Positions 58,445-64,000 of a stretch of DNA of 64,000 nt are shown here, piece by piece. The notes beneath the pieces are model-generated. The model did no database searches, was not told the origin of the DNA, and saw only the letters and a program-made list of their open reading frames with translations. Made by a program: the position numbers and the translations under genes. Numbering within the stretch: the first letter of the stretch is position 1; each line of letters begins with the position of its first letter. Source of the DNA: Neostapfia colusana (Eukaryota; Streptophyta; Magnoliopsida; Poales; Poaceae); the NCBI GenBank assembly GCA_030760725.1, contig JASWHV010000001.1, positions 73,429,683-73,493,682 of the forward strand, in the 5' to 3' direction.

Positions 58445-58458
58445 TGGTATCAGAGCCA
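58445..58458 (+). other. Element F primer-binding site (tRNA-iMet)
   Basis: TGGTATCAGAGCCA, three bases inside the LTR end. Confidence 0.9.
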
Positions 58459-58709
58459 TTTTGACCGTAGGACGCAAGCCTAGGTAGAATGGACACTCTA
58501 AAACACATAGGAACACCCCTCTGAACTGCTATTTTCGAAAATTGCTTGCTGCTGCACTTTACTTGTCAATTCAGCCACCGCAAAGTGCTATTTTCAGCCC
58601 CTCTTTTCTCTTCTTTTGGACAGCAACACTTTTGCTTTCTTGCTTCATAGCTTCTGAAGTTTTGGAGTTATTTCTTCCTTCTCCAAAGTTTCTCATGTCT
58701 TATTTATAG

Positions 58710-59684
58710 ATGCCGGTGATCAGGAGCACGGCACTCATAAGTACTCGTCCACCACCACGTGGGAGTGCACTTAACCCCATTGAGGTGTCCGATTGACCAT
58801 ATTGGGAGGAGGTGAAGACGGAACCTCAGGATGAAGAGGAAGTCAATAGTTCTATGCATGAGGAAGATGACTCGGAAGAGGTGGAACCATTCGAAGACGA
58901 TATGGAGGACTATCCACAAGAATGGCCTTGCTACGCACCTCAGGAGGAGTTTCACATGGGCTTACACCCCGTGGAGCCTCATGAAGCTATGACGGGAGGA
59001 GATGAACCCGAGGAGGATCTACCACATGCTGAGACCAATAATGAAGATGATGAATGGGCCGACCTTTCAGTTCAAGAATTTCGGTCCAACGGAATGGAAG
59101 GAGGACACATATCTAGGGAGCTCAAAGAAATTCATGATTGCAGCAGCCTATACCCGGAATATCTTCTCAAGAAAGTCCCTTGTCTCGGACATGAAGAGTG
59201 GAAGGCTGAGGTAACCATCCTATCTAATGGTAGGGTTGTCACTCGGCACTTCGCACCCACATGGAGAGCTACAAGGGCAGAAGCTATCGATGATGCTGCA
59301 TGGGAAGCACTCACCGGACTGTGCTACGCCTTCCATGAGCAGCTTGAGGACACAACTTTTGAGCTGCATCCGTATCAGAAGAGTGGTACAAGGGAGATCA
59401 TTGGACCCCATGTAACAGCTCTTTCCAACCCACAAGCTGCTGAGAAGTCTCAGAGGTTGCATGTGGAGTTAGGAAACCGATATGCAAGCGCACAAGAAGA
59501 TATCCGTTACCTCCGCAAGAAGCTGTATTTGCTGGAAAAACAAGAGGAGACTCGTGCCAACGCGGGAGCAAATGGAGCACCAGCGTCATCTACTCCTACA
59601 TGGACTGCCGACTCACTTTGGCGTGCGCCCATGTATGGACCACCCCCGTCACACGGTAAGAACAGCACCGTTTCTCACGATTAA
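58710..59684 (+). pseudogene. Element F ORF0, one in-frame TGA near the start
   Basis: ATG at 58710 opens a frame (MPVIRSTALISTRPP) that meets TGA at 58794-58796 and is then open for 290 codons from 58812 (a GTG; the first ATG after the TGA is codon 15 of that stretch) to the stop at 59684. Numbered from 58812: residues 1-85 are acidic. The core at 114-196 has PEYLLKKV, EEW (128-130), RAT (152-154), EALT (165-168) and SGT (191-193). About 214-250 is a coiled coil (LRKKLYLLEKQEE). Spacing of these marks equals that in B ORF0 without a gap. The stretch around 115-170 looks like a dsRNA-binding motif, helix-strands-helix ending in AEAIDDAAWEAL. Function is not established; this is the only full ORF left in F. 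Confidence 0.8.
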
Positions 59685-60004
59685 GTTTAGGTTCCATTGA
59701 ATAAAGCTGTAATAAGAACACTTAGACCGCAGTAGCTTGAATAAGAGTGGTGTGCTGAAATTTTTGTGATGATTGCTTGGTTTGTGTTCTGGTGTGAGTT
59801 GTGGGACGCTTCGGCGAATGTCCACATCCACACATAGTGGAGAGATGTGAGATGCTTCGGCACGTGTTCACATCCTCATATAGACTGATATTAATTAAAG
59901 AAGTTGCTTAGTCTCATATACCTTGATGCATATAGTTGGGAAATCGCTTCTTTCAATTGTAAATTCTATTCCGAGAGTAAGCCTTAAAATAAGGGGGTAG
60001 ACTT
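59685..60004 (+). other. Element F remnant between ORF0 and protease; gag absent
   Basis: 320 bases with no frame. Two imperfect copies of a roughly 45-base unit (GATGCTTCGGC ... TTCACATCC) lie near 59800-59885. An AAGGGGGTAG purine run at about 59990-60000 precedes the protease. All of gag and the protease active site, about 1.3 kb in B, are missing. Whether by one deletion or several is not visible. Confidence 0.65.
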
Positions 60005-61376
60005 TCTTGCCAACCTTATTATCTTGGGTTCCCAAGGGATTGACATAATACTTGGAATGGATTGGTTAAGCAAGCACAACGGAATGATTCAATGTGCATA
60101 AAGGATCGTGCAGTTGACAAGTGAGCACGGTACTCGTATTGAGTTCGAGGCAGCCCAACCGGCAACCGAGAAGACAGCGCTGAACCACATCGAAGAAGCG
60201 ACATTGGAAAACATTCCGTTGGTTCAAGAATATTCAGATGTGTTCCCGGAAGAACTTCCAGATATGCCACCTGACCGGGACATTGAATTTTCCATTGATT
60301 TAGTACCTGGAACTGCACCTATAGAGAAGAGGCCATATAGGATTCCCGCTAATGAATTAGTGGAGCTCAAGAAGCAAATTCAGGAGCAGCTAGAAAAGGG
60401 TTTTATATGCCCAAGCTCGTCACCATGGGGAGCCCCCGTGCTCTTCGTAGACAAGAAGGATGGGACCCAAAAGATGTGTGTGGATTATAGGTCTCTCAAT
60501 GAGGTGACGATCAAGAATAAATACCCGCTGCCCCGTATAGAGGACATGTTCGACCAAATGAAAGGTGCCCAAATTTTCTCCAAGATTGATCTTTGGTCGG
60601 GATACTTCCAGCTGAAGATTAAGCCCTCTAACATAACCAAGACTGCATTTCGAAAACGGTATGGTTCACATGAGTATACCGTTATGTCTTTTGGGTTAAC
60701 GAATGCACCCGCATACTTTATGTACCTCATCAATAAGGTCTTCATGGAGTACTTGGACAAGTTCGTCGTGGTTTTCATTGACGACATCATGGTGTATTTG
60801 AGAAGCGAGGAAGACCATGAAGAACACTTGAGATTGACATTGCAGAAACTGCGAGAGCATCAATTGTATGCCAAGTTCAGCAAGTGTCAATTTTGGCTGA
60901 AGGAGAAATCGTTCCTAGGCCACATTATATCTGAAGGAGGAGTATCTGTTGATCCTGGAAAAGTGGGAGATGTTTTGAAGTGGAACCAACCGCAGAATGT
61001 AAGAGATCTTCAGAGTTTCCTTGGGATGGCTGGATACTACCGCCGGTTCATCAAGGATTTCTCCAAAATAGCGAAGCCTATGACTGAATTGCTAATGAAA
61101 GGGAAAGCATTTCAGTGGACACCAGTGTGTCAAGAAAGCTTTGAGGAGCTAAAGAAGAGATTAACAACAGCGCCGGTTTTGGTATTGCCCGGACGTGAGC
61201 AAGAGCTTCGATTATATTGTGACGCATCAAGACAAGGGCTTGGATGTGTGCTCATGCAAGAAGGACAAGTGGTAGCCTATGCGTTGAGACAACTAAAAAA
61301 ACATGAGCTTAATTACCCCACACATGACTTGGAACTTGCAGCCGTGGTACATGCCTTTAAGATTTGGAGGCATTAA
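60005..61376 (+). pseudogene. Element F protease tail and reverse transcriptase
   Basis: Starts with the second protease block GIDIILGMDWLSKHNG, then a TAA at 60099-60101. The RT is open from there to TAA at 61374-61376. Numbered from 60108 (a GTG, not a start): EYSDVFPEELPDMPPD (41-56), VDYRSLNEVT (125-134), SKIDLWSGYFQ with the first aspartate, FIDDIMVY (223-230), SFLGMAGYYRR, and RNase H YCDASRQGLGC and DLELAAVVH. Catalytic sites of RT are intact. The terminal stop falls at H-Y in WRHY, so RNase H is cut. Confidence 0.9.
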
Positions 61377-61931
61377 ATCCTTGGCCACCGATGTGAGATC
61401 TATACGGATCACAAAAGCCTCAAGTATATAATCACGCAAACGGATCTGAATTTGAGGCAACGTCGATGGTTGGAACAAATCAAGGATTATGATGTTGGAA
61501 TCAACTACCGCCCCGGAAAGGCCAATGTAGTAGCTGATGCGTTGAGCCGAAAGGGAGCATGTCACCAACTCACGGTTCGGGAGCTGCCACCTGAGCTGCG
61601 CAAGGAGTTCGAATGGTTACATCTCGGATACTTGAACAAGATGGAAGTGATAGAACTGAACTCCTCGCCGGAACAAGAGATACGAGATGGCCAAGCAACG
61701 GATGAGGAAATCAAGGAAATCAAGAAAAGAATCCTACAAGGCATAGAAATGGATTTCAAGGAAGACGAGAAAGGCACGCTTTGGTTAGGGAAAAGGATTT
61801 GTGTGTCTAACGTGAAGCACATCCACGATACGATATTAAAGGAGGCACGGGACTCACCTTATACCATACATTCTGGCTGTACAAAGATGTACAAGGACCT
61901 GAAAACTTGCTATTGGTGGGACGGTATGTAA
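61377..61931 (+). pseudogene. Element F RNase H end and integrase zinc finger
   Basis: Same frame beyond the stop: YTDHKSLKYI, LRQRRWLEQIKDYDVG and VADALSRK complete RNase H. The linker and zinc finger follow. The finger is damaged: the first histidine is arginine (EARDS where A has EAHNS), and after the stop at 61929-61931 the cysteine pair reads CDCQ, one residue short of CDTCQ. Confidence 0.87.
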
Positions 61932-62264
61932 AGGGACATAGCTGAATATGTTGCCTTATGCGACTGCCAACGAGTAAAGGCCGAATATCAAAGACCCACT
62001 GGATTGTTGCAGCCATTGAAAGTACCCGAGTAAAAGTGGGAAGACATCGGCATGGATTTCATAGTCGGATTGCCATGTACTCGGTCTGGCTACGACTCCA
62101 TTTGGGTTATTGTGGACCGGCCTGTTAGAACCACGTACCGTGTCGCACAACTAGCCGAGCTGTATATGGAGTAAATCGTTTGTCACCATGGAGTTCCGAA
62201 GAGGATAGTTTCAGATTGGGGTTTTCAATTTACCTCTAGGGTCTGGAAGAAGCTGCATGAAGCC
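61932..62264 (+). pseudogene. Element F integrase core, degraded
   Basis: Readable as MDFIVGLPCTRSGYDSIWVI with the first aspartate, then a deletion that removes the LTKVAHF region, a TAA near 62172, and HHGVPKRIVSDWGFQF with the second aspartate. Stops at about 62032 (WK region) and 62172 interrupt it. Confidence 0.8.
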
Positions 62265-63116
62265 ATGGGTACACGACTGAATTTCAGCTCCGCTTATCAC
62301 CCGCAAACCGATGGGCAAACTGAGAGGACAAATCAAATTTTGGAAGACATGTTGAGAGCTTGCGCCTTGAAACATGGGCGTAGTTGGGATAGGAACTTGC
62401 CGTATGCTGAATTCTCATACAACAACAGCTATCAAGCCAGCTTGAAGATGTCACCTTTCGAAGCATTGTATGGTAGATGGTGTAGAACGCCACTGTTCTG
62501 GAATGAGACCCGAGAAAGCCAAGTGTTTGGACACGAAGTGCAGCAAGACGCCGAAAAACAAGTCCAAAAGATACGAGAAAACTTGAAGGCTGCTCATTCA
62601 CGACAAAAAGGTTATGCGGACAATAGGCGAAGAAGATTGACCTTCGAAGTGGGAGACTTCGTGTATCTTATGGTATCGCCTATCCGAGGTCAACGACGGT
62701 TCAACGTCAAAGGCAAGTTAGCACCTCGCTACATCGGGCCATTCAAGATTTTGGGCAAGCAAGGAGAGATAGCCTATCAACTAGAGCTGCCAACGCACCT
62801 CTCCGACATGCACGACGTATTTCACGTATCCCAACTCAAGAAATGCCTAAGAGTACCGGAAGAACGAGTACCGATGGATGAACTCGAACTTCAAAAGAAT
62901 CTGACCTACATGGGACACCCCGTCAAAATTTCGGACGTGAAAGAAAGGGTCACGAGGAACAAAGTGATCCGTTGGTGCAAAGTACAATGGAGCCATCACA
63001 TGGAAGCAGAAACCACATGGGAGCGTGAGGAAGATATCAAGGCAGAATTCCCTCATCTATTCTCCACTCTATCGGATCTCGAGGGAGAGATTCAGTTTAA
63101 GGGGATAGGTTTGTAA
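62265..63116 (+). pseudogene. Element F integrase end with chromodomain, 283-codon frame
   Basis: Open from ATG 62265 inside the integrase core to TAA at 63114-63116. E20 in PQTDGQTER is the third catalytic residue. Residues 117-140 are basic (RRRRLTFEVGDFVYL). The GPY/F module is KLAPRYIGPF at 151-160, and FHVSQLKKCL follows at 186-195. The chromodomain is at 219-267 (KVQWSHHMEAETTWERE). Unlike A and B, the frame goes on through the inverted repeat and polypurine tract. It ends at a TAA made of LTR bases, so the last residues (EIQFKGIGL) are coded by priming signals. Confidence 0.85.
63075..63111 (+). other. Element F polypurine tract and degenerate inverted repeat
   Basis: 63075-63092 is GATCTCGAGGGAGAGATT, a weaker form of the ATCTCG...GAGAT repeat of the other elements. 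AAGGGGATAGG then precedes the LTR start at 63112. Confidence 0.7.
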
Positions 63117-63180
63117 CACCCTCAAATTCATTTCCATCCATTGCATACATTTTTTATGTAGAGAAGCATTATAAAAGAAG

Positions 63181-63540
63181 TAGAAATGGAGAAAGAACCC
63201 TAGAATGGAGAAAGAACTATAGAAATGAGGAAGAACCATAGAAATGGAGAAAGAACCATAGAAATGGAGAAAGAACCATAGAAATGGAGGAAGGAACCAT
63301 AGAAATGGAGGAAAAACCACAGAAATGGAGAAGTGAATATAGAAATGGAGAATGGGGCATAGAAATGGAGAAGGGAAATATAGAAATGGAGAATAGGGCA
63401 TAGAAATGGAGAGGGGAATGTAGAAATGGAGAATGGGACATAGAAAGGGAGAGGGGAATGTAGAAATGGAGAATGGGACATAGAAATGGAGAGGGGAATG
63501 TAGAAATGCAACAAGTGACATAGAAATGGTGAGGAATGGA
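63181..63540 (+). repeat. 20-bp minisatellite in the F 3' LTR
   Basis: About 18 units, unit for unit close to 55690-56050, with small gains and losses near its left end. Confidence 0.9.
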
Positions 63541-63747
63541 AAAAAGATAGCTGAAATGGGCCATTCCCAAATTTTCCCCAAAATTTCCAAATTCCCCAAT
63601 TCCACAAAAGGGGAATTTTCCCCACATTTGGGGTGATAAAATCTCCAATGCTGCCGCACCTAACTAAGGGGTTAAGTTGGTTGAGCTCCAAATTGAGTAG
63701 GACTCTTGATTCAGTTCCAATTCGAGTAGGACTCCTCTTTCTCCCCC

Positions 63748-63758
63748 TTATAAATATA
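63748..63758 (+). promoter_or_regulatory. LTR TATA box (F, 3' LTR)
   Basis: TTATAAATATA at the place matching 56258-56268. In a 3' LTR it could read outward. Confidence 0.55.
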
Positions 63759-64000
63759 ACCCCCACCCCCTGGCCGCACCCCTCTCTATTTTATACGCCC
63801 CTCCTGCTGCCAAGCCCCCTTCCTTTCTGCCAAGTCGCCAAGTTTCCCCCCTTGTTGGAATTTGGCCGCCGTCGAGCCCCGTCACGCCTCGCCATCGCCG
63901 GAGAAGAAGCCCGACGATCTGTCCTACCGTAATCTTCCATAGAAAAATCCCCCGCTGCTGCCGTTGCTAGGAGAAAGGCCCTGCCACAAGGAGGAAGTGA

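Larger units (their letters stand above)
42892..64000 (+). mobile_element. Element E: Ty3/gypsy chromovirus retrotransposon, extends past the window
   Basis: Plus-strand element whose 5' LTR starts in the RT of C; 42887-42891 (ATAGT) is the expected target-site copy, with its partner beyond the window. It has LTR 42892-46567, tRNA-Met site, leader, gag, pol and a 3' LTR from 53624. That 3' LTR is broken at 55620 by element F, so the span 55621-64000 is F sequence. A 673-bp TRIM lies inside its integrase (51782-52454). The first 200 bases of the two LTRs differ at about 12 sites. Pol has many stops, several at former CGA codons. Confidence 0.9.
55621..64000 (+). mobile_element. Element F: Ty3/gypsy retrotransposon with ORF0, gag deleted; extends past the window
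   Basis: Plus-strand element inserted in the E 3' LTR; the target duplication on the left should be GAAAA (55616-55620), its partner lying beyond 64000. 5' LTR 55621-58441, tRNA-Met site 58445-58458, ORF0 58710-59684, a 320-base gap where gag should be, protease remnant and pol 60005-63116, polypurine tract, and 889 bases of the 3' LTR. Pol is related to A/B (MPPDRDIEF, KVQWSHHMEAETTWERE) but well diverged from them. The first 57 bases of the two LTRs differ at about five sites. Confidence 0.9.
63112..64000 (+). repeat. Element F 3' LTR, first 889 bases
   Basis: TGTAACACCCTC onward, parallel to 55621-56509 with scattered differences, running off the window. It contains the minisatellite (63181-63540) and the TATA box (63748-63758). 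The antisense frames at 63069-63766 are minisatellite artefacts. Confidence 0.92.

Noticed and set aside
58812..58814. GTG as the start of F ORF0
   Set aside because: Plant nuclear genes do not normally start at GTG; an in-frame ATG at 58710 lies upstream with one TGA between, so this edge is only where the frame reopens.

Overview
The window looks like a piece of a large, repeat-rich plant nuclear genome, probably a monocot and most likely a grass. The evidence is several 9-13 kb Ty3/gypsy (Metaviridae, chromovirus-type) LTR retrotransposons with LTRs of 2.8-3.9 kb, initiator tRNA-Met primer-binding sites and CG-dinucleotide decay. No host gene, rRNA or tRNA gene was found. Essentially all 64 kb is transposable-element DNA in a nested stack. 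I name the elements A-G by my own reading.

Element C (minus strand) is the old host element, and it is cut into pieces. Its 3' LTR occupies 14152-17085 and possibly 1262-1462. Its polypurine tract and chromodomain lie at 17086-17331, its integrase at 29988-31446 and its reverse transcriptase at 42021-42891. Its gag and 5' LTR would lie right of the window. Inserted into C are: A (1463-14146, minus, TSD TCACT) in the C LTR; B (17332-29987, minus, TSD ATGAG, same family as A) in the C chromodomain linker; D (31447-42020, plus) in the C RNase H; and E (42892 to beyond the window, plus, probable TSD ATAGT) in the C reverse transcriptase. E in turn carries a 673-bp Cassandra-type TRIM (51782-52454, TSD TCAGG) in its integrase and element F (55621 to beyond the window, plus) in its 3' LTR. 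A further LTR end, G (1-1261, minus), enters from the left.

Two lineages are present. A, B and F have a gag/pol of the GPY/F-plus-chromodomain type. They also carry an extra sense-strand reading frame, ORF0, between the primer-binding site and gag. C, D, E and apparently G form a second chromovirus group with very long LTRs and 1.8-1.9 kb leaders but no ORF0. Every pol carries stops or frameshifts. The only long intact frames are B's ORF0 (256 aa) and B's gag-protease (519 aa).

The most interesting observations are these. The ORF0 proteins of A/B and F, from well-diverged elements, align without gaps over about 69 residues (EEW...RAT...EA-T...SGT) and are followed by a coiled coil; the core resembles a double-stranded-RNA-binding fold. 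The TRIM carries a 5S-rRNA-derived Pol III promoter in one LTR, and its other LTR has lost it. An inverted repeat (ATCTCG...CGAGAT) precedes the polypurine tract in both lineages. F carries a 20-bp purine minisatellite in its LTRs and has lost gag. All coordinates and comparisons were read by eye; no alignment or database search was run.
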